Shown: positions 24,765-34,378 of the stretch, in pieces | How positions within the stretch are numbered: the stretch's first letter is position 1 | Layout of the letters: each line of letters opens with the position of its first letter | From: Streptomyces iranensis | GTDB taxonomy: Bacteria > Actinomycetota > Actinomycetes > Streptomycetales > Streptomycetaceae | Direction of reading: 5' to 3' | NCBI RefSeq assembly: GCF_017874715.1 | Contig: NZ_JAGGLR010000023.1 | Coordinates: 1 to 64,000, forward strand | DNA: 64,000 bases | Notes under the pieces: model-generated | The model's input: only the letters and a program-made list of their open reading frames with translations | Told to the model about the DNA's origin: nothing | Databases searched by the model: none | Translations under genes and position numbers: made by a program

Positions 24765-26389
24765 CAGTAGCGGGTCTCCCATGCCTTTTCGAACTCGGCG
24801 CGGATCTGATCGCCCGCCTCCTTGCGCCAGTTGCGCATGACGCCGTCCCACTCCTCGAGGGGGACGCGGCCCTGCATGATGCCCTTGCGGGTGTCGTCCA
24901 GGGCCTTCTGCAGCAGTGCGGACTTCTTGGCGTTGGTGGGCGAGTAGAGGGACTCGGTGGGGTTGCGGACCAACCGCTCGACGGCGTCCTTCTGGAACGC
25001 GTACTGCGTCTTCACGATCTCCGGCTTGACCGGGTAGTAGAGCGTGAAGGGCGCGTCCGTGGCGAACGTCGTCGGCAGGGTGACCTCGGCCGTGCCCTTC
25101 GGCGTGAGGATCGGGTCGGCCCCCTTCATAGTGTGGTCCGGGCCCCGGACGCCGTACTTGCGCAGCAGATAGCTGTCCGTGCCGAAGGGCGCGGCAAGGG
25201 CGTTCATCGCCCGCAGGATCTGCTTGATACGTGCCTTGGGCGCCTTCTTGATGATGAGAACGCCGTAATAGGACTGGCCCGACCAGTAGGTGCCCTTGCC
25301 ACCGTCCCAGCTGGGCGGCATCAGGTAGCCGAGGTCGAAGCCCTTCGCCGCGGAAGCGTAGGTGGTGTAGTAGTCGTTCCACGCGGCGGCCCCGTCGGGG
25401 TTGATGACGACCCGGCCGGTGCCGAACCACTCCTTGACCTTGCCCGTGACGGTGTAGGCGTCCGGGTGCATGACTCCGGCCTTCGTCATCTGGCGGACCG
25501 CGTCCATGGCCTGCTTGGCCTCCTCGGTCTCGAGCCAGAAGGTGAACTTCCCTCCTTCCTCACGCCATTTGTTGGGCCCGCCCAGCATCTGCATGGTGGT
25601 GTCGAACGCGGTGATGGGGTCGCCCATGGCGTACTGGTTGCGCTTGCGGTCGGTGACGTCCTTGCACAGCTGGAAGTACTCCTTCCAGCTGTTCGGGTTC
25701 GGGTCGACGTCCAGCTTCTCGAGCAGGTCGAGGCGGGTGAAGATCGGACCGCCGGAGACCGGCCGGGGCATCGGGATCCCGTAGATGCCGCCGTTGAGCA
25801 CACAGGGCCCCCAGGAAGCGGTCGGGATGTTGGCGAGGTACGGGTAGTCCCGGATGTTGTCCCTGGACAGATGCGGGGTGAGGTCCTCGAAGAGGGCGTC
25901 CAGCATGCCCGGCGTCGCCGCGGCGTTGTCCTTCGGCGGCAGCATCAGCATCGCGTCCGGCAGATCGCCGCCCGCGAGCGTCACGGCGAACTTGTTCGGG
26001 TAGTCGGCGACCGGCGTGATCTCGAAGTTGAGGTCGCAGCCGATGCTCTTGTTGAGCGCCTGCCACATGACGTTGCTCCCCACCGGCGGCGGCACCGGAT
26101 TGAAGATCAGCGTCATGATGTCGATGGCGGGGCCCTTGGCGGGCGGGCCGTCCGGCAGCGCCTCGACGGGGTCGGCGGGGTAGTGCTCGTAGCCGACCGA
26201 GACGCCGTCCGCCGTCGCGGGCATCGACGTCGGCACGCCCTGGTACGGGATGTACGTGGGCAGCGTGGCCTTGGCGTTGGCCGCCCTGGCCGAGACCGGC
26301 TCGTAGTCACCGCAGCCGGCCAGGGTGAGCCCGGCCGTGGCACCGGCGGCCGAGGCGAGAAAGCCGCGGCGGCTGATAGATGGCTTCAT
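24764..26389 (-). CDS. CUT1-type solute-binding lipoprotein (Tat-exported)
   Basis: 541 residues from ATG 26389 (AAGGG nine bases upstream); ATG 26398, overlapping the permease stop by 4, is the alternative. The N-terminus has a twin-arginine signal (SISRRGFLASAAG) and a lipobox (TLAGC), so it should be a Tat-exported lipoprotein. The mature part is an LplA/family-1 extracellular sugar-binding protein: PVADYPNKFAVTLAGGDLPD and FTRLDLLEKLDVDPNPNSWK are typical. It delivers oligosaccharide to the two permeases encoded just upstream. No ATPase gene is present in the window, as expected for CUT1 systems that share MsiK. Confidence 0.93.
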   Translation of the reverse strand: MKPSISRRGFLASAAGATAGLTLAGCGDYEPVSARAANAKATLPTYIPYQGVPTSMPATADGVSVGYEHYPADPVEALPDGPPAKGPAIDIMTLIFNPVPPPVGSNVMWQALNKSIGCDLNFEITPVADYPNKFAVTLAGGDLPDAMLMLPPKDNAAATPGMLDALFEDLTPHLSRDNIRDYPYLANIPTASWGPCVLNGGIYGIPMPRPVSGGPIFTRLDLLEKLDVDPNPNSWKEYFQLCKDVTDRKRNQYAMGDPITAFDTTMQMLGGPNKWREEGGKFTFWLETEEAKQAMDAVRQMTKAGVMHPDAYTVTGKVKEWFGTGRVVINPDGAAAWNDYYTTYASAAKGFDLGYLMPPSWDGGKGTYWSGQSYYGVLIIKKAPKARIKQILRAMNALAAPFGTDSYLLRKYGVRGPDHTMKGADPILTPKGTAEVTLPTTFATDAPFTLYYPVKPEIVKTQYAFQKDAVERLVRNPTESLYSPTNAKKSALLQKALDDTRKGIMQGRVPLEEWDGVMRNWRKEAGDQIRAEFEKAWETRY

Positions 26390-26394
26390 CACCG

Positions 26395-27336
26395 TCATCC
26401 CTTCACCGCTCCGACCATTACGCCCTTGTTCATATGCCGCTGCAGGAAGGGGTAGACGATCACGATGGGCACGATCGAGAGCACGAGGATGGCCGCCTGC
26501 AGCGACTGTGCCGGCGGCAGCGGCACGCCGGCCGCGACGTCGACCTGGCCACCGCTGAGAGCCGCGTTGTTGACGACGTATGTGCGCAGCACCATCTGCA
26601 TCGGCCACTTGGCGGCGTCGTTGATGTAGAGCAGCGCGTTGAAGAAGGCGTTCCAGTACGTCACCGCGTAGAACAGGCCGATGACCGCGACCGACGCCTT
26701 GGACAGCGGGAGCACGATCCGGGTCAGGATCGACAGCTCGGAGGCGCCGTCGATGCGCGCCGAGTCGATGAGCTCCTTGGGGATGCCCATGAAGAAGGAG
26801 CGCAACACGATCACGTTGAATGCGTTGATCATGGTCGGCAGGATCAGTGACCAGTAGCTGTTGATCAGGCCGAGCTGCTTCACCATCAGATAGCTGGGTA
26901 TGACGCCCGGCACGAACAGCAACGACATCAGCAGCAGTATCAGGATGGGCTTGTGCCCGAAGGAGCCCGGCCGGCTGAGTCCGTAGGCCAGCGAGATGGA
27001 GCTGAGCAGCGACAGGGCCGTGCCGACGGCGGTGATGCCGACGCTGACGAACATGGCCTTGGAGACCAGCCCGCCGGAGAGCAGCGCCGAGTAGGCGGAG
27101 AAGCTCGGGTTGTCGGGCCACAGGACATAGCCGCCGGCCTTGGTGACCTGTGCGGTGTCGGCAAGCGAGGTCGAGATGATCGCCAGGAACGGCAGCAGCA
27201 CCAGGACCACGCAGATCAGCAGGATCGACGACTTCAGGGCGCGCCACGGCGGGGTGCCGGGGGTCTCGCCGGGGATGGCGCTGTAGGCCCGGCGCTGCCC
27301 GCGGCGCACCGGGTGGGTTGGCGACAGCGTTGTCAT
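26395..27336 (-). CDS. CUT1 sugar ABC transporter permease (LplC/MalG type)
   Basis: 313 residues with six predicted membrane segments (ILLICVVLVLLPFLAIISTS near residue 40, SLLFVPGVIPSYL and others). The cytoplasmic EAA-like loop is FFMGIPKELIDSARIDGASE. The start ATG 27336 overlaps the stop of the partner permease by 4 bases (ATGA). It forms the channel with the LplB-type partner and imports the glycan fragments bound by the lipoprotein. Confidence 0.95.
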   Translation of the reverse strand: MTTLSPTHPVRRGQRRAYSAIPGETPGTPPWRALKSSILLICVVLVLLPFLAIISTSLADTAQVTKAGGYVLWPDNPSFSAYSALLSGGLVSKAMFVSVGITAVGTALSLLSSISLAYGLSRPGSFGHKPILILLLMSLLFVPGVIPSYLMVKQLGLINSYWSLILPTMINAFNVIVLRSFFMGIPKELIDSARIDGASELSILTRIVLPLSKASVAVIGLFYAVTYWNAFFNALLYINDAAKWPMQMVLRTYVVNNAALSGGQVDVAAGVPLPPAQSLQAAILVLSIVPIVIVYPFLQRHMNKGVMVGAVKG

Positions 27337-28310
27337 GACTTGTAGACACCTTCCTCGCCGAAGAGGTGGGCGACCTTGTTGGCACCCAGGACCAGCGCGA
27401 CCCCGACCAGCCCCTTGACGAGGCCGACGGCGGCGCTGACGCCCCAGTCCCCGCCGATGAGACCGTGGTTGTAGACGTAGGTGTCCATGACTTCGCTGTT
27501 CTCCAGGCCGACGCCGCCCTGCTGCAGCAGGATCTGCTCGAAGCCGACCGAGAGGGCGTCGCCGAGGCGGAGGATGAGCAGCAGGATCACCAGGCCGCGC
27601 AGCGCGGGCAGGGTGACGTGCCAGGTCTGCCGCAAGCGGCTGGCGCCGTCCATCGCGGCGGCCTCGTAGAGGTCGCTGTCGACGCGGGAGAGGGCGGCCA
27701 GGAAGAGGATGGTGCCCCAGCCGGTGTCCTTCCAGATGACCTGGGAGGTGAGCAGCGACTTGAACAGCTCCGGGTTGCCGATGATGTTCCAGGTGCCCAA
27801 GTCGTGGGCCTGCAGGAACAGGTTGAGCATGCCGGTGTTGCCCAGCATCTGCTGGAAGAGGGCGACGACGACCACCCAGGACAGGAAGTGCGGCAGATAC
27901 AGCACGTTCTGCACCCACTTCTTGACCCGCTCGCTGACCAGGCTGTTCAGAGCGAGGGCGAGGAGGATGGGCGCGGGGAACACGAAGACGACCTGTATCA
28001 GCGTCAGCTGCAGCGTGTTGACCAGTGCCCGCAGGAACTGGTCGTCACCGTTGAAGAGGACATCGAAGTTGTCCAGCCCGCTCCAGGGGCTGTGCATGAT
28101 GCCGATGTACGGCTGGTAGTCCTGGAACGCGATGACGTTTCCGAGCAGCGGAACGTAGTGGAACAGCAGCAGCGCTGTCAGCCCTGGTATCGCGAACCAG
28201 AACAGCGCCACGTCTCGCCGGCCGGCCGGGCGCGGGCGCCGCGGCCGGCGGGTGTCCGCCCCTCTGCCCTCCTCGGCCGCCGGAGCGGCCGATCGTTGAA
28301 CCGTTGTCAT
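27333..28310 (-). CDS. CUT1 sugar ABC transporter permease (LplB type)
   Basis: 325 residues from ATG 28310, with AAAGGG 8-9 bases upstream; ATGs at 28328 and 28331 are less well placed. Six membrane segments begin with ALFWFAIPGLTALLLFHYVP. The EAA-like loop is LSRVDSDLYEAAAMDGASRL. The N-terminal 30 residues are a basic cytoplasmic tail. It is the first transporter gene of the operon, 44 bases below the dehydrogenase gene. Confidence 0.94.
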   Translation of the reverse strand: MTTVQRSAAPAAEEGRGADTRRPRRPRPAGRRDVALFWFAIPGLTALLLFHYVPLLGNVIAFQDYQPYIGIMHSPWSGLDNFDVLFNGDDQFLRALVNTLQLTLIQVVFVFPAPILLALALNSLVSERVKKWVQNVLYLPHFLSWVVVVALFQQMLGNTGMLNLFLQAHDLGTWNIIGNPELFKSLLTSQVIWKDTGWGTILFLAALSRVDSDLYEAAAMDGASRLRQTWHVTLPALRGLVILLLILRLGDALSVGFEQILLQQGGVGLENSEVMDTYVYNHGLIGGDWGVSAAVGLVKGLVGVALVLGANKVAHLFGEEGVYKS

Positions 28311-28354
28311 GAGGTGGAGCCCTTTCATCATCGAAAGACGGCGTGATTGGAGGC

Positions 28355-29371
28355 TCAGGCCAGCCGGGCGAGCGCCTCTCGCGTGACCTCGCCCCGCAGT
28401 GGCTCGTCCGCCAGCCAGCGGGCGAGCTCGGCGACCGCGTACTGCCCGAGCCGCCGCACCTCTGTGCCCTGGGCGCCGGCGATATGCGGAGTGAGCAGCA
28501 CATTCGGCAGCGAAGCCAGCGGGTGCCCCGGCGGCACGGGTTCGGGGTCCGTCACGTCGAGGTACGCCTCGAGCCGGCCCGAGACGCATTCGCGCGTCAG
28601 GGCCTCGGTGTCGACGATCGCGCCCCGTGCCGTATTGATCACCGCGGCCCCGTCGGGGAGCAGCGCCAGCAGCTTCGCGTCCAGCAGCCCCGTCGTCTCC
28701 GGCAGCAGCGGCGCGTGCACGCTCACCACCTCCGAGCGGCGGCAGAGTTCGGCGAGTTCCACCGGCTCCGCGCCCAGCGACCGGGCCTCCCCGTGCGTGA
28801 CATACGGGTCGCTGAGCAGGATCCGGTAGCCCGCGTCGGAGCGCGCCAGTTGGGCGATCACGCCGCGGCCGATGCGGGAGGCGCCGATGATGCCCACCGT
28901 CAGGCCGTCGCCACCCGAGCGGAGCGTGTGGTCCGGCCACCCGGCGCCGTATCCCGCCGCCATGGTCAGCGTCCGCCGGGCGGCGAGCGTGATCAGAGCG
29001 GCGGTGTACGCGACGACCGGGCCGGCGTTGGCATCGGCGGCCGAGGAGACCACGATGCCGCGCTCCCACACCGCCTCGCTCACCAGCGACTTGACCGTAC
29101 CGGCGGCGTGCAGCACGGCCCGCAGCCTCGGGGCCCGCGCCAGCACATCGGCCGTCAGCCGCGGGCAGCCCCAGCTGCTGACCAGCACCTCCGCCTCGGC
29201 AAGCGCCTCGGGGAAGGCGGCGTGCACCTGAGCACCCGACGGGTCCGGGACCAGCCGCACCATCCCGGCCAGCTGATCGCGCAGCTCCGTCGGCAGTACG
29301 AGACCGGCGACGTCGGGGCTCATCACGCACACCACCGTGGGACGGTCCGCGCGTGCCGTTGGGGCAGTCAT
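28355..29371 (-). CDS. D-isomer-specific 2-hydroxyacid dehydrogenase
   Basis: 338 residues. The Rossmann loop is VGIIGASRIGRGV. Catalytic residues are seen as Arg in NTARGAIVDTEAL, Glu in DVTDPEPVPPGHPL and His in LLTPHIAGAQ. It reduces 2-keto acids or oxidises 2-hydroxyacids with NAD(P)H. In this operon it may act on a sugar-acid breakdown product, such as one formed by lyase action on uronic acids (inference). It lies 15 bases below the second mannosidase gene and 44 bases above the permease. Confidence 0.92.
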   Translation of the reverse strand: MTAPTARADRPTVVCVMSPDVAGLVLPTELRDQLAGMVRLVPDPSGAQVHAAFPEALAEAEVLVSSWGCPRLTADVLARAPRLRAVLHAAGTVKSLVSEAVWERGIVVSSAADANAGPVVAYTAALITLAARRTLTMAAGYGAGWPDHTLRSGGDGLTVGIIGASRIGRGVIAQLARSDAGYRILLSDPYVTHGEARSLGAEPVELAELCRRSEVVSVHAPLLPETTGLLDAKLLALLPDGAAVINTARGAIVDTEALTRECVSGRLEAYLDVTDPEPVPPGHPLASLPNVLLTPHIAGAQGTEVRRLGQYAVAELARWLADEPLRGEVTREALARLA

Positions 29372-29386
29372 ATCGGTCCGGTCCTC

Positions 29387-32300
29387 TCAGCCGCGCGGCA
29401 GCCGCAGGGTCACCATCTGGAACGGCCGCAGCGCGAGCGCCACGCCGCCGTCGGCCACGGTCGGCCGTTCGTCGCCGGGGAGCGGGCGTTCCAGCAGGTC
29501 CGTGAGGACCGCCCGGTCGGCGGCGAAGCCGTCGACGCGGACGGCAGCGCGGGCGCGGGCGCCGTTCGCCTCGTAGAGGCGGACCACCAGGTCGCCGCTG
29601 TGGTCGTCGGCGAGCTTGACCGCGCTCACCACGACGGCGTCATTGTCGACCCCGACCAGGGGCGCCACCCCGGCGGCGGTGCCGGTGACGCGGCGCTCCG
29701 GCAGGTTGGCGCGGTAGCCCTCGCGTACCGCGTCGCCGACCGTGGCGCCCGGGACCAGCGCATGGTGGAAGCGGTGTACGCCCTGGTCGGTCTCCGGATC
29801 CGGGTAGCGGGGCGCGCGCAGCAGCGACGCCCGTACGGTGGTGGTGGTCCCCGCGTCGACACCGGTCCGTACCGCGCGGGTCACATCGTGGCCGTACGTG
29901 GCGTCGTTGACGATCGCCACGCCCCAGCCGGGCTCGTCGACATGCACAAAGCGGTGGTTGCAGGCCTCGAACTTCGCCCACTCCCAGCTGGTGTTCTGGT
30001 GGGTGGGCCGGTAGACGTGCCCGTACTGCGTCTCCGAGGCGTACCGGTCGGCCTTCACGTCCAGCGGGAAGGCGAGCTTCAGGAAGCGCTCGGTCTCGTG
30101 CCAGTCGACCTCGGTGTCGATGTCGAGCCGCTTGACGTCCTTCGGTACGGACAGGAGCTGGCTGACGCGGGAGCCGCCGAAGGCGCGCACGATACGCACC
30201 GAGGTGCCCTCGACGCCCAGAGCGGCCGTTTCGGTGAGGTCGCTGCCGGTGTTGCGGTAGAAGGCGTCGACGTCCCAGGCGTCCCACTGGTTGGGGAAGT
30301 CGGGGTGCAGCTGGAGCAGGTTGGCCGCCTGCCCGGGGGCGATCGCCTCCCGGCCGGCAGCGCGATCGTAGGCGGAGACGACCAGGCCGCGGGCGTCGAT
30401 CTCGACGCGCAGGAGGCCGTTGTCGAGGACGTAGCCGCCGCCGTCGCGCGGGACCGGGACGACGCCGCCGCCCTCGTCGGCAGCGGCCGACGCGCCGCCG
30501 GCCGGGACACCGCGCCGGGTGTGCGGCGCCGAGTTGAATACCAGCTCACTGGTGCCCGCACCGGCGAGCGCGCGCTGCGCACCCTCGATGATGCCCTCCA
30601 GTTCCTGCGCCACCCGCGCATACGTCTCCCGTGCCTCCCGGTGCACCCAGGCGATCGACGAGCCCGGCAGGATGTCGTGGAACTGGTGCAGCAGCACCGT
30701 CTTCCAGATCCGGTCGAGCTCTTCGTACGGATACGGCGCTCCCGCCCGTACCGCCGCCGTGGCCGCCCACAGCTCGGCCTCCGTCAGCAGCGACTCGCCG
30801 CGCCGGTTGCCGCGCTTGGTCTGCGCCTGGCTGGTGAGGGTGGCGCGGTGCAGCTCCAGGTAGAGCTCGCCGACCCACACCGGCGGATCGGGGTATTCGG
30901 CCTCGGCCTTCTCGAAGAAGTCGGCGGGAGATTCCCACTGGACCGTCGGCGCGCCCTCCATGCCGCGCAGCCGCGCCGCCTTCGCGACCATCTCGCGCGT
31001 GGTGCCGCCGCCACCGTCGCCGTAGCCGACCGGGGCGAGGGAGTGCCTGGCGACCCCCTTCTCCTTGAAGTTGCGGGCGGCGTGCGCGAGCTGGGCGCCC
31101 GTCATCTCGCAGTTGTAGGAGTCGACCGGCGGGAAGTGGGTGAAGATCCGGGTGCCGTCGATGCCCTCCCAGTCGAAGGTGTGGTGCGGGAAGGAGTTGG
31201 TCTTGCTCCAGGAGATCTTCTGAGTGAGGAGGCGGTCGGAGCCGGCGGCCTTGATGATCTGCGGCAGACCGGCGGCGAAGCCGAAGGTGTCGGGGAGCCA
31301 TGCCTCGTCGTTCTCGATGCCGAACTCTTCGAGGAAGAAGCGCTTGCCGTGGACGAACTGCCGGGCCATCGCCTCGGAGCCGGGCATGTTGGTGTCGGAT
31401 TCGACCCACATGCCGCCCACCGGCACGAAGCGGCCGTCCGCGACCGCCTTCTTGACCTTGGCGTAGACCTCGGGGCGGTGCTCCTTGATCCAGGCGAACT
31501 GCTGGGCCTGCGACATGGCGAAGACGAATTCCGGCTCGTCCTCGAGGAGCTTGGTCATGTTCGAGGCGGTACGGGCGACCTTGCGGACCGTCTCGCGCAG
31601 CGGCCACAGCCAGGCGGAGTCGATGTGGGCGTGGCCGACGGCGCTGATGCGGTGCGCCGCGGGGCTCGCGGGCGCGGCCAGCACCCCGGCGAGCTCGTCC
31701 CGCGCGGCCTGGGCGGTGCCGTTCACGTCCTGCGGGTCGATGGCGTCCAGCGCGCGGCTGACGGCGCGCAGGAGATCCCAGCGGCGGGCGCCGTCGACGG
31801 GCAGCTCGGCCATCAGCTCGCCGACCACCTCCAGGTCCATGACCAGGTTCCACACCGTCTCGTCGAAGACGGCCAGCACCATGTCGCCGAGGACGTACTG
31901 GGGCGCGTCGCCCGCGGTCGCCCGGTCGCCGAGCCGGGTCGGCCGGAAGGGCACGCCGTCCGCCTCGAGATCGGGGTTGGAGGCGGCCTCGATGCGCCAG
32001 TGGATCTGCTCGCCCCCGGCGGCCGGGGCGCCGACGCGGACGTGGTTGTTGCGCGGGTGGAGGCCCTTGACCGGGGTGCCGTCGGGCTCGTAGACCAGGC
32101 CCTCGCACTGGAAGCCGGGGGTGCGCGGGGTGAAGCCGAGGTCGAGCACGGCCTCGACCGTCCTTCCGGCCCACTCGGCCGGCACCTCGCCGGTCACCTT
32201 GAACCAGCTGGTCCCCCACGGCGCACCCCAGGGGGTGCCGGTGGCGATCGTGCGGGTCGGTGCCGCCAGCCCCTCGGCCACCGGGACGGGCTCGTCCGCC

Positions 32301-32413
32301 GTGGACCAGATCTCCACGGTCAGGGGTGTGGTGGCGGAGTGGACGGCGGGCCGGACGCGTTCGTTGAGGACGCGTTCCAGGCGGGCTTCGACCAGCTTCC
32401 GGTCGTCGTGCAT
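29387..32413 (-). CDS. GH38 alpha-mannosidase (second copy)
   Basis: 1008 residues and closely similar to the product of 19646-22759 along the whole length: GHAHIDSAWLWPLRETVRK, AWLPDTFGFAAGLPQI, FTHFPPVDSYN, HQFHDILPGSSIAWVH. In the nucleophile motif Ser-Phe-Gly-Tyr of the first copy is Thr-Phe-Gly-Phe here, which may mean a different linkage preference. There is no signal peptide. It is in the same operon, between the Gfo/Idh oxidoreductase and the dehydrogenase genes. Two intact divergent copies suggest two linkages are trimmed. Confidence 0.95.
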   Translation of the reverse strand: MHDDRKLVEARLERVLNERVRPAVHSATTPLTVEIWSTADEPVPVAEGLAAPTRTIATGTPWGAPWGTSWFKVTGEVPAEWAGRTVEAVLDLGFTPRTPGFQCEGLVYEPDGTPVKGLHPRNNHVRVGAPAAGGEQIHWRIEAASNPDLEADGVPFRPTRLGDRATAGDAPQYVLGDMVLAVFDETVWNLVMDLEVVGELMAELPVDGARRWDLLRAVSRALDAIDPQDVNGTAQAARDELAGVLAAPASPAAHRISAVGHAHIDSAWLWPLRETVRKVARTASNMTKLLEDEPEFVFAMSQAQQFAWIKEHRPEVYAKVKKAVADGRFVPVGGMWVESDTNMPGSEAMARQFVHGKRFFLEEFGIENDEAWLPDTFGFAAGLPQIIKAAGSDRLLTQKISWSKTNSFPHHTFDWEGIDGTRIFTHFPPVDSYNCEMTGAQLAHAARNFKEKGVARHSLAPVGYGDGGGGTTREMVAKAARLRGMEGAPTVQWESPADFFEKAEAEYPDPPVWVGELYLELHRATLTSQAQTKRGNRRGESLLTEAELWAATAAVRAGAPYPYEELDRIWKTVLLHQFHDILPGSSIAWVHREARETYARVAQELEGIIEGAQRALAGAGTSELVFNSAPHTRRGVPAGGASAAADEGGGVVPVPRDGGGYVLDNGLLRVEIDARGLVVSAYDRAAGREAIAPGQAANLLQLHPDFPNQWDAWDVDAFYRNTGSDLTETAALGVEGTSVRIVRAFGGSRVSQLLSVPKDVKRLDIDTEVDWHETERFLKLAFPLDVKADRYASETQYGHVYRPTHQNTSWEWAKFEACNHRFVHVDEPGWGVAIVNDATYGHDVTRAVRTGVDAGTTTTVRASLLRAPRYPDPETDQGVHRFHHALVPGATVGDAVREGYRANLPERRVTGTAAGVAPLVGVDNDAVVVSAVKLADDHSGDLVVRLYEANGARARAAVRVDGFAADRAVLTDLLERPLPGDERPTVADGGVALALRPFQMVTLRLPRG

Positions 32414-32483
32414 CCAGGGCCTGTCTTTCGGGTCTTGTCGGCGATACCGGGTGGTGCCGAGCGGGGAGGTGATGCGGACGGGG

Positions 32484-33572
32484 TCAGCGGGCGACCGGGG
32501 CGGGACGCTCGCAGGTGCTGGTGACCGGCAGGGCCCGGCCCTGCTCCGCCGCGTCCATGAGCGTCAGCATGACGTCCAGGACGTGGGCGGCGAGTTCGGC
32601 CGACGCGCGGTGCGGGCGGCCGGCCGACAGGGCCTCGGACAGGTCGGCGAGGGCTGCGCCGCGCCCCGCGTCCGGGTAGCCGGCCGAGGCCGGCAGCGTC
32701 TCCCAGCCGTCGCCGCGGTTCAGCTCGACGGCGCCGTCGAAGTTGTTCGGATCGGGTACGGACAGCGAGGCCTCGGTGCCGTGTACCTCGATGCGCGGCA
32801 GGCGCGCGGCGCGTATGTCGAAGCTCATGATGAGCGTGGACAAGGCACCTTCGGCGTGCTCCAGGGTGCCGGTGATGTGCGTGTCCACCTCCACCGGGAA
32901 GCTGTGCCCGGCGCGCGGGCCGCCGCCGATGGTGCGCTCCGTGCGCGAGCGGGAGGACGCGCCGGTCACCTTGACCACCGGGCCCAGCAGGTGCACCAGG
33001 GCGGAGAGGTAGTACGGGCCCATGTCCAGCAGCGGGCCGCCGCCGGGCCGGTAGTAGAACTCCGGGTCCGGGTGCCACTTCTCGTGGCCGGCGCCGGTCA
33101 TGAAGGCCGTAGCGGCGACCGGTCGGCCGATCAGGCCGTCGTCGACCGCCTTGCGCGCGGTCTGGGTGCCGGTGCCGAGGACGGTGTCGGGTGCGCAACC
33201 GACCCGCAGACCCCTCTCGCGGGCGGCGGCGAGCACGGCGTCGGCCTCCTCGCGGTTCGCGGCCAGGGGCTTCTCGCCGTAGACGTGCTTGCCCGCGCGC
33301 AGTGCCTGAAGCGCGACGCCGGCGTGGGCGGCCGGGACGGTGAGGTTGAGGACGGCGTCCACGTCCTCCCGCGCCACCAGGTCGGCCACGGAGTCCGCCA
33401 CGGCGACCTGGCCCTCGTACTGCGCGGCGGCGGCCTCGGCGCGGCCGCGGTCGAGGTCGGTGACGGCGGTGAGCTCCACCGAGGTCAGCCTGGTCAGGGT
33501 GGCGAGGTAGGCGCCGCTGATCCTTCCTGCGCCCACGATGCCTACGCGCAGTGGCTTCAGCGGCTCGCCCAC
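32484..33572 (-). CDS. Gfo/Idh/MocA-family oxidoreductase
   Basis: 362 residues from GTG 33572, which overlaps the ThuA-like gene by 16 bases and has GAGAGGGG upstream. The Rossmann domain starts VGIVGAGRISGAYLATL, and the catalytic lysine is in YGEKPLAANREEA. The C-terminal alpha/beta domain has YYRPGGGPLLDMGPYYL. The family oxidises or epimerises sugars and cyclitols with NAD(P). ThuA-Gfo/Idh pairs are common in sugar operons and are linked to 3-keto sugar metabolism. Confidence 0.93.
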   Translation of the reverse strand: MGEPLKPLRVGIVGAGRISGAYLATLTRLTSVELTAVTDLDRGRAEAAAAQYEGQVAVADSVADLVAREDVDAVLNLTVPAAHAGVALQALRAGKHVYGEKPLAANREEADAVLAAARERGLRVGCAPDTVLGTGTQTARKAVDDGLIGRPVAATAFMTGAGHEKWHPDPEFYYRPGGGPLLDMGPYYLSALVHLLGPVVKVTGASSRSRTERTIGGGPRAGHSFPVEVDTHITGTLEHAEGALSTLIMSFDIRAARLPRIEVHGTEASLSVPDPNNFDGAVELNRGDGWETLPASAGYPDAGRGAALADLSEALSAGRPHRASAELAAHVLDVMLTLMDAAEQGRALPVTSTCERPAPVAR

Positions 33573-34213
33573 AGCAGTCCCCTCTCGGTCAGCGTCCGGA
33601 CCTCCGGCACGTCGAAGTCGTCGGGCTTGTGCCCGATGGTCGATACGAAGACCCGGCCCCGGCCCCAGGTCCTGGTCCACACGGCGGGCATCACCGCGGG
33701 CCGGTCGTGGAGCTCGTCCGGCGGGAAGGTGGTGGTGGCCAGCACGTCGATGTGCGGGTCGGTGAGCACCCAGTACTGCTCGGAGTGGAGGGTGAAGTCG
33801 TCGAGCCCGGCGACGACGGGGTGGCCGGCGCGCTCGGGCACGATCTCGTAGCCGTGGTCGAGGTAGCCGGGCGGGTGCATCACGAACTTGCCGCCGGTGA
33901 GCAGGTGGTAGCCGTGGTCGTGAAAGCAGTCGACGATGCCGCCGTGCCAGCCGGCCAGGCCGGTGCCGGCGCGGACCGCGGCGGCGAGGTTGGCGCTCTG
34001 CTCGCGGGTGATGGTGCCCATGGTCCAGCACTGGACGATCAGGTCGGTGGTGGCGAGGCGCTCCGCGTCGTCGTAGACCGCGAGGTCCTCGGAGGTCTCG
34101 ACGGTGAAGCCGTGATCCTCGAGGTACGGGACGAAGCTGTCGCTGATCGTCACGGGGTGATGCCCGTCCCAGCCGCCGCGGACGACCAGCGCCCGCCGGG
34201 TGTCGGTGGTCAA
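33557..34213 (-). CDS. ThuA-like domain protein
   Basis: 218 residues from TTG 34213; the open frame continues upstream, but there is no better start. Motifs are ALVVRGGWDGHHPV, WHGGIVDCFHDHGYHLLTGG, HPPGYLDHGY and FVSTIGHKPDD. These mark the glutamine-amidotransferase-like ThuA fold, lacking a catalytic cysteine. It is involved in trehalose/3-keto-sugar utilisation in rhizobia. It is the first gene of the long leftward glycan operon. Confidence 0.88.
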   Translation of the reverse strand: MTTDTRRALVVRGGWDGHHPVTISDSFVPYLEDHGFTVETSEDLAVYDDAERLATTDLIVQCWTMGTITREQSANLAAAVRAGTGLAGWHGGIVDCFHDHGYHLLTGGKFVMHPPGYLDHGYEIVPERAGHPVVAGLDDFTLHSEQYWVLTDPHIDVLATTTFPPDELHDRPAVMPAVWTRTWGRGRVFVSTIGHKPDDFDVPEVRTLTERGLLWASR

Positions 34214-34349
34214 GGTGGATGCACGCTCCCATTCGTCACCGCGTGGCAGGACGCGGCTTTCGGGGTGGTCTGGACCGCGCCCGGCAGGTCTGGCAGGAGC
34301 AGGAGAGGGGACATGCCACCGGTTGACGGTGCCGGGCGCCAGGTTGCGA

Positions 34350-34378
34350 ACGTATGAACCGCCTCGGCTCTTTGTCAA
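34350..34378 (-). promoter_or_regulatory. Putative sigma-70-type promoter of the glycan operon
   Basis: On the minus strand TTGACA (34373-34378) is followed after exactly 17 bases by ATACGT (34350-34355). Transcription would start near 34343, about 130 bases before the ThuA start. The A/T-rich CAATACGTTG next to the -35 element could be an operator for a ROK or LacI-type repressor. Confidence 0.5.

Noticed and set aside
28343..32524. A 1393-codon plus-strand open frame
   Set aside because: It is antisense to the second GH38 gene and the dehydrogenase. Its translation is a biased R/G/V-rich shadow with no domain, caused by high GC.
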